A DNA stretch of 64,000 nt from Tillus elongatus (lineage: Eukaryota; Arthropoda; Insecta; Coleoptera; Cleridae), in NCBI GenBank assembly GCA_964006375.1, contig OZ023268.1, positions 80,271,335 to 80,335,334 of the forward strand, written 5' to 3'. Numbering within the stretch: the stretch's first letter is position 1; each line of letters opens with the position of its first letter. Below the pieces are notes generated by a model that saw nothing but the letters and a program-made list of their open reading frames with translations, was not told where the DNA came from and did no database searches. Positions 1 through 11,835 of this stretch are shown here, one piece after another. Position numbers and translations under genes: made by a program.

Positions 1-1162
1 ATCTGTATCGTCGCTAACTACTGCAACCGCACCTTCAGAATTTTCACTGATTGCTACTGCTGTGGTTACAATGAGAGTATTGGCATCACAATCTGAGTAT
101 TTTACATTGACTCCACTTTCATGCAACATTTTCCCTAGGGCACGTATGAAATTGGTTTTGTTGATGGTATTTGATAAAAAATCTGCTTTTGGTATACTGA
201 CAGCAGATAAATCCGAAATAGATACAGTGGGTACTATTCTTTTGCCCGATGACCTGCGATTTTGTTCAACAATTTTGGTCTGAATTTCCTCATACCCATC
301 AAAAACCACAGTGACATTTTGACCATAATGATATTTTATGTGATTGTAGTACTGAGAAAATATATCTGAAAATATTGCAGGATTTTGTCAGATAACTTTA
401 TGAAGTAAATAGCCTCCATCTATGACGTAATGTGTTATGGAACACGAATTTTGAAATAACGGCGGGCATAGTTTGTCAAATATTTTATATAACTCTGATT
501 TAGTAGTTTTTCGTAATGATCCGTTATTAAATAAACTACGAGAGCTTGATGCTAATTTGTACTTAAAATACAGTTTGATTTCTTCAGGAGATTATGCAGA
601 GCAGATTATTCTACTAAAAAGAAGTGTAGGGTTTACAGTTATCTCTCCACCCTTTATTTTTATCAAGGAAGCTTCTGATGAGAGTGATTTTACTCTGTCA
701 TTGCGTTTAAGGTGTAACTTACTGTAGTTGGTACCAATTATTCTACTTATGATTTTTTCACCTATTTCCGCAGCTTTATCGCAATTTACGCCACTGTTGT
801 CCACCACACCTGAATTAATCGACATTAGCTCCTTTATATCATGATTAAACGGATTTCGTATCTCCAACCAATCGAGTAGTTTAAATAAATCGTTCTATTC
901 GAGAAGACCGTAGCTTTGCATGCTGTTCAGAAGTGAGTGTAATTACATCAGAGAAACTTTCCAATGCCTCATTTACTTTTAGGCAATGGGGTATGCCAGT
1001 TATCCAGCGTGATAGTGTACTGTCTGTAATTCCTCTTCCGTGAGTCAAACCTCCAGAGGTTTTCATGCGTCGCATAAGCTCTTGTTCAATTATCATGTCC
1101 AATGGTGTCCCAGACAAAAACTTATTGTTTCTACGCACTCCATGACAATCTTTTTGGCTCAT
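1..1162 (-). pseudogene. Broken copy of uncharacterised arthropod multicopy PIN-like protein
   Basis: On the minus strand a coherent protein reads from about 1162 down past the left edge. The first block (1162-881) contains GGLTHGRGITDSTLSRW and LTSEQHAKLRSSR. The frame shifts near 870-880, then continues with LMSINSGVVDNSG (867-592). In-frame stops lie at 592-594 (TAA) and 388-390 (TGA). Further on come YVIDGGYLLH (about 411-440) and VVFDGY (about 294-310), then DCDANTLIVTTAVAI near the edge. The acidic blocks VIDGG and VFDGY resemble the aspartate-bearing strands of PIN/FEN-like nucleases. I recall the family only as an unnamed, highly repeated arthropod protein, so function is inferred. 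Two stops and a frameshift make this a dead copy, cut by the window edge. Confidence 0.55.
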
Positions 1163-2586
1163 TATTCTTTAATCTTCCGGATCCATACTATTTTTACAAG
1201 CTATCATATTTTGAACATATAAATGACAACTTTTTGCATAAGGCAAATGTCCTACGGCATGGACATAGGGTAGCATGGAATTGGCGCAATATAGGTGTAA
1301 ATCCCAATCGGCAGTTATATCTGCTTTAATTGTCATGGCAACAGCCGATGGTTACTTAGCAACCACGTCGATGAGAGGCGTCGTTACAAACTTCAAGGGA
1401 GAACTATTATTTTCGGGGAGCGGTAAATATTCGTTCGATCTCGCGACAGATTATAGCCGGAAGGGGAGTTGTTTAACTTTGTTATTTTCATCAACAAAGA
1501 TTTACACAACCCCACAAATCCCCTTTCTGCGCCTCTGTATAATATTTTTTTTGTGGTAATATTGATTTATCCATGATTATTTGGTACTTTAACTACCCCT
1601 TACTATAAAATATTTAAGTGTTAAAAAAACCTAAATTTAAAAATCCATCCAACTCCGCCACTGCTAATACAAAAATTTTTGGAGTAGAATTCTTTGACGG
1701 AAAATTTTCAGCTCTTAAACTTTTCCCCTCTTAGTATTTTTTCCTACATTGCTTCGTTTTCGAGTTAAAAATGAAAAAGTAAAACAAAACGCCAATTTTA
1801 CCCCCTTTGGGGGGCTGTTTTGGGGGGACGGGCTCAACGTATCACCGCTGGGGTTTTAGGATATATTAAGCACTTCAAAACCAAGCACGACACCAAATTT
1901 CAGCTTGTCTTTAATTTGTTGAGCATCGCCCATATAAAACGATAAATCGACCCTGGGCTATAAGTTTAGAGTATTAATTTTACTAATATGCGGTACTAGT
2001 AGTGTACAATTCTTATGAAAATTCACTCCTCTAACGCACTTGCTGCGTCCCGAATATATATTTTTTTATTAACCAGTATTTACCGATATAGAATCTAAAC
2101 TTTAGATTTGTACTTCCACATGCGACAACTTGGATGAATTTAAACATCGATGTATAATAAATCGTCGTGGGAATATAATAATAAAGGTGAGGAAACATCC
2201 AATTATGTTATATAATCAGTAAACGTTTGTCCGAGTACATTTGTCACGAGACAAATAAATTTATATAAATATTTGTTTTCGCGTCACAGTAGTAAAAAAA
2301 AGTTTGAACCGAGAATTGGTGACGCATTTAACATTGCAATAAATTATTTGGCGATTTTTGTATTGTATTTGTTGTGTTGACCGAAAAAATCAAAGCATTG
2401 TAAATAATGTGACTTTAGTCGGTGAGTCATCGATAAGTTTGCTATTTTAATTACTTTTTTATAACATCTACAGGTCGAGATCAATAATTAACTAGGCAAC
2501 ACAACATTCAGAGTGTGGAATAAATTCAGTATCTCAATTATTGTGAATATTTATATAAAAAAGTCCAAAATACATTAAAAAAGTCT
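1163..2586. other. AT-rich intergenic DNA, no gene seen
   Basis: I see no supported coding region. The longest open frame (1275-1559, +) has no recognisable motif. A short G-run/C-run stretch around 1800-1830 and scattered A/T runs look like decayed repeat DNA. Confidence 0.5.
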
Positions 2587-3690
2587 GGACGCAGCAAGTG
2601 CGTTATGGTAGTGAATTTTCATTAAAATGTTGATAATAGCAAATGTGTGTTTTTTTTAAGAAAGCAGGCTTCAACTTTGGTTACCAATATAACCTACATA
2701 GTAAAAACAATGTGCCATGTTTCAACAAAATAACTTTATTGTTTGAAAATGTACAAAAACTTCCGAGAGTAAACTTAAAGTGTTCCCGAAAAAACTCGTG
2801 TCTTGGTCAACCTTATAGGATAATAACAAATTGAGCTATTCAAATATGAAGCATGTGATCAAAATTCGCTAACATAACACACTTGCTGCGTCCAGAATTT
2901 CTTTTCTTACAAACATGCATTATATTTCGATGAAAAATGCAAAAATGCAATAACATAAAGCGTTTGATAAAAAAAAAATTGTATCACCAACTACTTATGG
3001 GCCAGCCTGTGATTGTAGAAATATTTTTTTAAGATGTAGCTCAAGACACCCTATAATTAATGTATACATTTTTTCTCATATCTTGTATAATAACGAATAT
3101 ATTGAGCTTTATTGATTTTTTACGAAAATTCGACAAAAATTATATAACATTAAACGATAAACTCTCTAGCTTAACGCTACTGCCAAGCATCAGAGAAAGG
3201 GTCTATTTGAAATGCATTTTCTGGAAATATTTTAGTAAAATGAAGGACAATGACGGTTGAAACTAAGACTTCAGGCTTTGTAAAACATTCTTCTTGAGAC
3301 ATTTTCTTTCCATAGCCCGTATTAGATTCAAGTTATTTGACTAAATGTTGCCAATTTTGACGCTTTAAATCGCAACTTTGACGTTTTGAGGAAAACCCCA
3401 ATTTTTTTAAATGCCTACAACTTTTTTGCGTTTTGAGCTACGGAGCTAAATTTTGGTAGGTAGCTTAAATATGATGATATAAACCCGCGTACCAAATTTG
3501 GTTGCCCTTACTTTGTTAATTCTGGATATAAATTTTTTTCGAAAGAAAATTCAAAATTTTCCGGGAAATCCTAGGATGATTTTCCTGGCTAACGAGCTTA
3601 TCCAAGACACTTGCTAAAGGAAGGTATTCACCAAATGTAATCAAAATCGGCACATTATTTTTTGAGTTATCAGTGTGATCGATACATTTT
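2587..3690 (+). mobile_element. HINE-like dispersed repeat, long form, 3'-truncated
   Basis: It starts with GGACGCAGCAAGTGCGTTAT and AGTGAATTTTCATTAAAATG, continues through the roughly 300-bp module that ends in an inverted copy of the same terminus (ACTTGCTGCGTCC near 2880-2893), and runs into the long internal region shared with 19075-20313 and, inverted, 20904-22350. It stops near 3690, at the point where other copies enter their (TA)n array. Confidence 0.75.
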
Positions 3691-3870
3691 ATTACAAGTT
3701 GTAGTGCAATTATTTAACAATCAATATATATGTCAGCGGTTCTCAACCTTTTGTATCTTCCAACCCCCTTTTTTATCTGGAATAATTTTGCGCCACCTGC
3801 AAAATATAAGGTAGACAAGAGTAACCCTATAGGCAGGCAGTTTCTACAAGGTTATGCAAATTCTTACGAT

Positions 3871-4240
<370 letters not shown>

Positions 4241-4421
4241 TTCACTCCTACATTCAACCCCCTTTAAGTTTCAGTTGGAACCCCCAAATTTTTAAATATG
4301 AATTAGGGGCTTGTATTACCTCATTTGAAAGACCTCTTCATTGTCTATTCAAAAATAGGATGGCATCAACATCTATTGCAAAAATGAACAGTAAAACAAA
4401 GAAATTTATCTCAACCAACTT

Positions 4422-5775
4422 CGCTGCAACACACAAAAGAAATTACAACTAAACGCGTTTCATTCTTGATAACGAGAAAACAAGTAAAAACAATTTCAAT
4501 GGCCATTTTGGACGGTATCAGTTGAAAAGAGGACATAGAAAGTTATCAACATTCTTCATAGTCGGCAATGTTACTTTTGTTTAAAACGCCGTAGCAACTT
4601 ACTGTGTGGCTGTAGCCGCATGACAGCAGTTGATACCTGCAATTCAGAAACATGTTTTTTTTAACAAAAATGCGTAAAATAACAATTCTACAGGTGATTG
4701 GTTGCGGAGATAAAACACGATCACAGATCGAAGTTACTCGCCTATTTCAAGAAAAATGTAGCGATTTACCGCCTATATCGCAAGGGATAATTAATAAAAT
4801 TGAAAAGCAATTTCGCGGGCTTGGACATGTAAGGCAGATACAAAAAAAACTTCTAATACACCGAGTAATGATACCAAATTGGATGTAATGTTTGGGTTAA
4901 AAAACGCTTCTAATGCACTGAATAATGATACCAAATTAGATGTAATGCTTGAGTTTAAGGTAAACCCACATAGTTCGAATCGACAAGCAGCTACAACATT
5001 GGATGTTATCCATTCGTCGATTATTCGAATATTAAAAGAAAGTACATTGATGGAAGAACGTCTTTTTGTGAACAAATGATGGAAATGTTATATAGCGATG
5101 TTATCCAACTAAAGCATGTTTTGTTTTCGGAGCCACACCCATGCTAATTGTTAAAATTGTCGCCAGTGGTCTAAAGAAAATACACACTGGATGAGAGAAA
5201 AACAGGCAATACCCTGAAAAGGTTAATGTTCGGACAGGAATAGTTGGAGACCATGTCATTGGTACCTTTTTAATTGATGGCAATTTGAATGGCGATAATT
5301 ATTTAGCACTGCGCCAAAACAATGCCCTGGCAACTTTGGCAAACTTATGTCCTGATCGAACACACCCACAAGTTCCAGCGAATGTAATATGGTTCCAACA
5401 CATTACCGAATCATTGTCCGGCAGTACCTCGACTTAGTATTTCCAAATCGGTGGATAGGGAGGTGAGGATCGTTAGAATGGCCAGCACGATCACCCGATC
5501 TTGCGCTTATCGGGATATGTGAAAAGTATGATATACAAATCTTAACCACGCGATTTTACTGGCTTAAGAACAAGAATAACGGTTGTGATTAGGTCGGTCA
5601 CGCCTCAGATCTGGATTAACGTTAGAAGACATTTTTATTTACGGGTAGGATACTGCCAAGACGTTCAAGGCATGCATTTTGTTTCTTACATTAAGATTGA
5701 TGTGTTCTTTCTTTTTTCCCCATTATCAAGAATGAAACGCAATTAGTTATTAATTTTTTAGTGTGTTGTAGCGAA
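4422..5775 (+). mobile_element. Decayed mariner-like transposon with inverted ends
   Basis: Inverted repeats bracket a dead transposase. The left arm (about 4422-4475) includes TTCGCTGCAACACAC and CGTTTCATTCTTGATAA; the right arm (about 5719-5775) holds the reverse complement, including TTATCAAGAATGAAACG. The true outer ends may lie further out: 4245-4420 resembles 50600-50745 (shared ACCTCATTTGAAAGA and CTCTATTCAAAAAT-like blocks), as expected for a long subterminal repeat. Confidence 0.6.
4652..5600 (+). pseudogene. Degenerate DUF4817-type mariner-like transposase
   Basis: The first open stretch (4652-4888) contains VIGCGDKTRSQIEV, LFQEK and LPPISQGIINKIEKQF. That is the helix-turn-helix (DUF4817-type) start of arthropod mariner-like transposases. 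A second frame (4879-5079) continues with NPHSSNRQAATTLDV and SSIIRILKE. From 5100 to 5520 the catalytic half survives only in pieces across frames, including a block reading like WPARSPDLA at about 5478-5505. Many frameshifts and stops rule out function. It belongs to the same broad group as the transposases at 16583-17656 and 53454-54530 but is much older. Confidence 0.65.
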
Positions 5776-5799
5776 GTTTGGCTTTAAGATGATGTTCTT

Positions 5800-6295
5800 T
5801 TTTGTGTGAATTTTCATCAAGAAAATTCACTAAAAAAGAGGTTACAATGGTGAGACTTTCAAAAAAATTCAAGTGAGTGCGACTCAACTTCACGGTTAAG
5901 ACGTTTGAATTTTTAAAACAATTTATTTAATACTTTAAACAGTCAATACTTAATTACTTAATACAAAAAAATGAATAATACAATATAATAAAATTATGAC
6001 GATCAACCTACATGTGATCTAATGTCTAGCACGCGATGTGCAGAGTACTAACTAGGAACGAGAATGAACGGTCGTATCCCTGTGAGCAGCCTCTTTATAC
6101 ACTTCACTCCAGGCGTGGCACTATTGTTTTTGGATGAAACAAATGATTTGCTGATGTAGATTCTCACAGTGATATTCCGTCCAACTTGCTGTTTGAGCCT
6201 GCATACTTGTGGGCTCCTTTATGTCTACGGCTGACTCAGCGGTCCTTACTGTGGGAAGGCGACTTTGTTTTATAACGGGCCATTGTTTGGGCTCC
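5800..6295. other. Hairpin-end fragment and unassigned DNA
   Basis: A short fragment of the dispersed-repeat hairpin end (GTGAATTTTCATCAAG then AAAATTCACTAAAAAA) lies at about 5810-5890. The rest (to 6295) is unassigned and contains no supported gene. Confidence 0.4.
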
Positions 6296-6364
6296 ATTTA
6301 TCTCGCGAATTAGGGTTCCTAGAACCGGTATCCAATGTCCGTTTGAATTTTTATATGTTTATAT

Positions 6365-6453
<89 letters not shown>

Positions 6454-6540
6454 CATATGTTGTGTGTTTGTATCCGAGCAATAACCCAAAAAATACTCAA
6501 CCGGTTTGAACGAAACTTGGCACATATCTTAATTTTCTAG
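6296..6540 (-). mobile_element. Partial HINE-like repeat with (TA)n
   Basis: The block GTTCCTAGAACC..TTTGAATTTTTATATG precedes a (TA)n array at 6370-6449. After the array comes ATAACCCAAAAAATACTCAA, the diverged 'inner' side of the same repeat. Both outer ends are missing. Confidence 0.6.
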
Positions 6541-7146
6541 AGACCGCGGACGAGTTCGTAAACTACCTATAACGAATATTTTTGAATACGCTATATTTTT
6601 CAAATTATTAGAGTAACTGGAATGAGAGTTTAAATGTAGCTAGCAATGGTGTATATAAACCTCTGTTGTAAATTTTAGGAAATTTAGTTTGCAAAATTAG
6701 TTATTTCCAAATTGAAAATAAAACATGAAAGACGAACTACATTTGTAGCTTGATGAACGGTCCGAATTAAAGTTTTAGACTGACAATGTAGTTTAAAGAT
6801 AAGGTTTAAGGAAGGCACTAAAAAATATTTAGGGAACTATCGGTTTTAATTTCTCGTATTATCAAAATAGTATCTTTGTTAAATCGAGTTTTGTCGAAAA
6901 CCGATCGAGATTCCGAAATGAAACAAGAATACATAATTAATTGAAAAATTATTGCTCTTTCAGGTTTTGGGTCGAATTTTATGTTAGACATACAGGGTGA
7001 TAGTTATTAACTGCAAATGTCAGTGAAATTGGTCTTAAGTGACGCCGTCAGCAGCCACGAGATATTTGAGATGCGTATCTTATTCGTCGTCTAAAAAACA
7101 CAACTTTACAAATTTTAAAGTTCCTAGCCTAGATATTTTCAGGATA
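6541..7146. other. Intergenic DNA, nothing supported
   Basis: I see no open frame with a recognisable motif, no RNA gene and no clear repeat ends in this stretch. Confidence 0.4.
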
Positions 7147-7900
7147 ATGACAAAAAATTCTGGGGCAGCGAGTGCGCCATGAAAGTGAATTTTTATAAAA
7201 ATGCTTTGAATAGCAAATATGTCTTTTTAATGCAAGCAGTCATCAATTTGGTTACCAGTATATAATAGAAACAATGTGCCATATTTTATCAAAATAACTT
7301 AATGTTTGAAAATGTACACAAAATTTCCGACAATAAACTTTAAATGTTGGTTTCCTAGCCAACAAACCTCAGGTTAATAGCAAATTGAGTCATTGAAATT
7401 TGAAGCATTTAATGAAAATTCGCTACCAAAAGGCACTTACTGTGTCTCGATTTTTTTTCTTACAAACATATTTCGATCAAAAATGCAATAAAGCAAGGGT
7501 GTTCGAAAAAAAAAGTAGGGATAACCAACGACTTATGGGCCAGCCTGTGATTGCGAAAATAATTTTATAATATGCAGTTCAAGACATCCTGTAATTAACT
7601 TATACAATTTTTCTCGTCTCTTGTATAATAATAATTATATTGAGCTTTACCGTAGAAATGCGTCACCCTGTATATATGTAAACAGATAAAAACTGAACGT
7701 AAACCCGGATATGGATTCTAGGGGGCCTAGTTTGCGCTCATTTGAAGAAATCTTTTTAAAATTCTAAAGTCGCGGTCTCCCCATTGACGCATTTTTTATA
7801 CGAAAATTAGCGACAAATTATGGACCGTTAAACCATAAACTTAACTAAAACTACCGCCAAAGCATCAAAGAGAAAATAACTAACCTGTTGCATATCAGCC
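7147..7900 (+). mobile_element. HINE-like repeat, older subfamily
   Basis: It starts with a diverged terminus (GGCAGCGAGTGCGCCATG then AGTGAATTTTTAT), follows the roughly 300-bp module, and then contains a hairpin-end-like segment (CCGGATATGGATTCTAGG ... GCGGTCTCCCCATT) in the middle, where 2587-3690 has none. The same arrangement recurs at 23520-24590 and 48905-50590. That suggests either an ancestral longer structure or an early fusion of two copies. Confidence 0.65.
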
Positions 7901-8204
7901 CTTTTGTAAAACTTCGATCCTTTATATGTGTTGACAAAACATAACAAACACTATTTAGTCCACATTAATAAAACCGTAAAGGAATAATTTGCACTTGTAT
8001 ATAAAAATTCCCAAATAACACAAATAATTTGTGATAAACAATCTAATACCATATACCATACGATAAACGTCAGTTACAGCGTGTAACAGACCTGCGCAAT
8101 AATATTAAATGATCCGTTACCAGGCAACCACTCATACATACTAGATCTCATATACCAAGTCAGGTTTGCCATTGTCAATGAAACGCGGTGATATTAAAAA
8201 TAAA

Positions 8205-8620
8205 TGCTTCAAATTTTTATAGTTTAATTTTCTGTAAACCTAAAAAGCTGAATTTTGGTACATAGTTAGGTCTTTCATAAAGCAGCATGCACACCAAATT
8301 TCATTGAAATAGCTTTGTAATTTTCGGAGAAACAATTTTTTTTTCGAAAGAAAACTCAAATTTTTCCCGGAAAACCTTGTCCGATTTTCCTGGATAACGA
8401 ACTCATCCAAGCTATTAATAAAAGAAAGGCACTTGCCGAGTTTCATCAAAATCGGTTAATTATTTTTTGAGTTATCGGATAAACACATAAAAATCGAAAC
8501 GAACACCGGAAATGGGTTCTAGTGGCCCAAATTCGCGCTCATTTGAAAACATTTTTGCAAAGTCTCACCATCGATACCTCTCTATTGGTGATTTTTTAAA
8601 ATAAAAATTCACTAAAAAAC
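8205..8620 (+). mobile_element. Short HINE-like repeat without (TA)n
   Basis: It contains the core blocks in order: AAACCTAAAAAGCTGAATTT, the A-rich TTTCGAAAGAAAACTC, TTGTCCGATTTTCCTGG, then TTGAGTTATCGGATAAAC where other copies carry (TA)n. It then has ATGGGTTCTAGTGGCCC, CACCATCGATACCTCTC and the hairpin end AAAATTCACTAAAA. The GACGC terminus is missing or beyond recognition. Confidence 0.75.
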
Positions 8621-8630
8621 AATTGAAATT

Positions 8631-8910
8631 TTAACTTTCAACAGCCTGCATTTGACGTGTAGTATTACCAGCTTTCGGATTTCCGATTGTAAATGAATCA
8701 CCCTGTACATTGAAACTGAGCCTGGGTTCTAGGGGATTACTAGAACGCACACGTTTGAAGAATTATTTTTAAGTTTCATAGTCGTGATCTCATTAACATT
8801 TTTTGAAAAGAAAAATTACTACGAACTAAAACAGCAGCCTCACAACTGTTTGTCTTCTCTGTGACCGGGTTCGCTGCTAAAATAATGTTTATGCTATTAT
8901 TGATTTGCTT
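8631..8910 (+). repeat. Direct repeat copy 1 (about 280 bp)
   Basis: It matches 9588-9873 along its length with scattered mismatches and small indels; shared blocks include CAGCTTTCGGATTTCC, GAGCCTGGGTTCTAGGGGAT and TCTGTGACCGGGTTCGCTGC. Its end resembles half of the foldback element at 15442-15560 (TCTCTGTaACcGG core). Confidence 0.75.
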
Positions 8911-9169
8911 ACTCATAATTCCACAACATTGTAAACGCGCGTCGTTATCGACTTCATTTAGCTCCTGAACTAACATGATTTTGTGAGAGTGGAATGTGTG
9001 ATGTTTTAATATCCTTTGGAGGGTTGTACGGGTACACTTGACACTTCTCTGGTACTGAAAGTAGAACCCATCTGAATGTAACCTGAAACAGCTACTTCAA
9101 CCGCTAAAGTTCTTAACGCTTTCCCAATGGCTATGTTCACCAGGCGCCAATGGCTTATTTTAGGCGCTC

Positions 9170-10870
9170 ATCTGTTTACTGCTGGCTGACGACACAACAA
9201 TGGGAGTGGAGTCACACAGAAACACATTGCGCAAAAAAAAACTAGAAGGCGTAATCGATGAATTTAAAGATTGGTTCAAAAGTGGAAAATCGAGATCAAC
9301 CCAGACAAAACCCAAATTGTCCACTACACTAAAAGACAAAGCACGACGATACCGCGAATATATAGTGCATTAAGATTGTCAAAAGAGGCAAATTACCTTG
9401 GAGTTACACTAGACAGAATATTAACGTGGGCGACATACATGAACAAACTGAAAGAACCGAAACCAGCAGCGATAAGAAAAACTGACCACAAAAACAAAGA
9501 CTTTTATACACGACACTAATAAGACCAGCTATAACCTACGCAATCCCAGCCTGGGGATACGCCGCAAGAATGACCAAAAAATTTTTTTTACTTTCAACAG
9601 TCTGCATTCGACGTGTATCTCCAGCTTTCGGATTTCCTATTGTAAGTGAATCACCCTGTAGATTGAAACTGAGCCTGGGTTCTAGGGGATTACTAAAACG
9701 CACACGTTTGAAGAAGTTTCATAGTCGTGATCTCATTAGTATTTTTTTAGAAAAATCACTACGAACTAAAACAAGCGTAGAGACTACTTATCTGGCCTCA
9801 CAAGTGTTTGTCTTCTCTGTGACCGGGTTCGCTGCTAAAAGAACGTTTATGTTATTATTGATTTGCTTAGATCCAAATTGTACAAAATAAAGTACTGAAA
9901 ATCATGGTAAAGGCACCATGGTTCTAAAAAAATGCACAACTACACAAAGACGTGAAAATTGCGTCTTCAAGACAAATGGCACAAAACATCATAGACAAAC
10001 AAATAAGCCGTAGACTCGTAGGAAAGACATGGGGGCTGAATCCTAGGATGGTATATTGGCTATACCAAACTGGTCAAACCCATGGTCACATGTGCACATA
10101 TAGTATGGTGACCAAAAACTGAACAAGCCTCAGCGCGAAACAAATAGCAAAAATTGCAGAGGCTGATCTGTCTGAGAATAACGGGAGCCATGGCATCATG
10201 CCCCACGGCTGCAATAGAGGCAATGCTGGATATTGCTCCACTGTACATACGCGTGAAGGGGGAACCAGCATTAAGTGTCTCGAGACTATTCCAAGCGGAC
10301 GATTTTAAACCAGGAGACTTGGTTGGACACTTGAAAATCCCGGAATTTATTCCACTGGAGTCTCTCGCCAAATCAACAGACCAAGTTCCAGCCAAACTGG
10401 ACTTCATAATTTCATTCGACGTGGTCATAAATGACCGCCAAACATGGAACAGAGACAACGCAAGGCTGACAAACAACCCATATGTCATGTATACAGGCGG
10501 GTCTAAACAAGTGTAGGGAGAAGAACTGGGAACAAGAGGACCCAACTTTAGACTCGCTAAGTCCGTAGGAAAAATTTCCACCATCTTCCAAGCAGAAGTA
10601 AGGGATCACCTTAGCAGACGGGCAAAGCGGACAGTGAAAACTGCAGATACTGCACTGGAGCAGCAGAAACAGGAGAACATTTGCTTTGCGACTGCATGGC
10701 ACAGTTCTGCAAAAGGCTCAAATACCATGAAGGGGTGGCCCTAATGTCCCAGGAAGTAGGTAAAATAGCCCCCAAGAAGATAGTGGACTAAAAAGTTTGA
10801 ACTAAACTACTAAGAAAAAGAGTCATCCACAAAAGACCCATTGGGGTCGCAGCGCGGAGAGGCCCAAGAC
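9170..10870 (+). pseudogene. Degenerate non-LTR retrotransposon (RT C-terminus, RNase H)
   Basis: Broken plus-strand fragments of a LINE ORF2 lie in order. They are a reverse-transcriptase catalytic block read as LLADDTT (about 9177-9197), WKIEINPDKTQIVHYTKRQ and ANYLGVTLDRILTW (9271-9519), and AITYAIPAWGYAA (about 9527-9570). An unrelated insertion (9571-9885) follows, then VQNKVLKIMVKAPWF (about 9890-9935). An RNase H-like block reads VMYTGGSK, then GTRGPNFRLAKSVGKISTIF (about 10483-10595). The same RNase H block appears on the minus strand at 46890-47970, so both come from one family. Stops and frame changes throughout mark it as dead. Confidence 0.75.
9588..9873 (+). repeat. Direct repeat copy 2, inserted in LINE relic
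   Basis: This second copy of 8631-8910 interrupts the LINE reading between the AWGYAA block and the VQNKVLKIM block. The open frame 9570-9890 lies inside this repeat and is not a gene. Confidence 0.7.
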
Positions 10871-11519
10871 CTATATTACTCATTAAACAATCTACGAACA
10901 AGCTGCTGAACACGAAAGTCCACTGTTAAAAAGAAGTTTAGACTACGCTGTCGAAGACATCTAGCCAGGAAGCGAGAAGCCACGACTGCTTAAAAACTGG
11001 ACGCTGGCCTATACTAATCCATCACAAGTCACTCAACGAAAGGGATCCCACCATTAATCCATTAAGAGGCGTAAAAGGTAAAGTTGTTATTCAGCAACCA
11101 CCTTAAATAAAAATGAGAGAGTATAGATATGTGTGTACTGTTGACACAATTCAGTGGTTGGAAATCTTATGAACCCATTGTTGACTTCAAACAGTATTTT
11201 GACATTTGTCTGTCATTTTAAAATTGCTTGCTATAGTCTGTAGTCAAGTTTTAAAATCGAAAATGTACAATGAGGCAAACCTAATTCCAATGGATATCAA
11301 TGCGATAGTACTGGCGATAGAAAACTTAGCTCAGTCAATAGTGCCGCCTGAAAGAACTAAACCAACGACATATGCAGATTATTACGAGGATACAATATTA
11401 AATTACGCTCCAGATGATTTTGATAACTATGATGTGTCGAACAACTCTCCATGAACTTAGAATCACTAAGAATACTGAAACAAAAAGTAGAATCACCCCA
11501 AAAACCACAAAAATAATAA
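10871..11519. other. LINE 3' remainder and intergenic DNA
   Basis: The LINE tail fades out by about 11100. A small open frame at 11206-11454 (+, 82 residues, ending DDFDNYDVSNNSP) has no recognisable domain, so I do not call it as a gene. Confidence 0.4.
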
Positions 11520-11584
11520 CAGTTATGCGCTAGATACGTATTTCGACAACGAAGTTGTCTTCATCAGTAGCTGTCGTTAAACTG
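11520..11584 (-). ncRNA. Candidate type I hammerhead ribozyme
   Basis: Read on the minus strand from 11584, the order is: stem I 5' strands CAGUU (11584-11580) and GCUA (11571-11568), core box CUGAUGA (11567-11561), one extra A, stem II GACAAC/GUUGUC (11559-11554 and 11550-11545) with loop UUC, core box GAAA (11544-11541), a short self-complementary helix III UACGUA (11540-11535), cleavage-site UC (11534-11533), then stem I 3' strands UAGC (11532-11529) and AACUG (11524-11520). Both stem I halves pair perfectly around an internal loop. Hammerheads with very short helix III are known from the terminal repeats of Penelope-like elements. The extra A before stem II departs from the canonical fold. 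Activity is not shown by sequence. Confidence 0.6.
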
Positions 11585-11835
11585 TCTCAAACGCAGTCTT
11601 TTATCCAGCCTCAGTCTTTTAAATAGATATACATTTAGAACAGTGGGTGGTTACTTAACTACGCATGCTCTAGAACAACAAGGTAAGCGCCAAAATTTCC
11701 TAGCCTGACGTAGATCCAAGGTATCACAGCGTGTCAAAATTTGGTAAAACACTGGTTCAAGTCTTATTAGTCTGGGAAAATCAAAAATGGATTGTATGTC
11801 AATTAGTTTTCTTATAACTGACACTTGTTCGTCGT

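Noticed and set aside
2643..2834. Recurring frame family (FFKKAGF.FGYQYNL..) at 2.6, 22.1, 25.6 kb
   Set aside because: It is the same 300-bp module of the dispersed repeat in different copies; stops and AT-rich composition show it is not protein-coding.
8631..9873. LTR retrotransposon bounded by the 285-bp direct repeats
   Set aside because: The enclosed coding sequence is non-LTR RT that continues beyond the second repeat, so the repeats are not LTRs.
11206..11454. 82-residue plus-strand frame ending in an acidic stretch
   Set aside because: No motif, no splice context, and it sits in LINE-derived and unassigned DNA.
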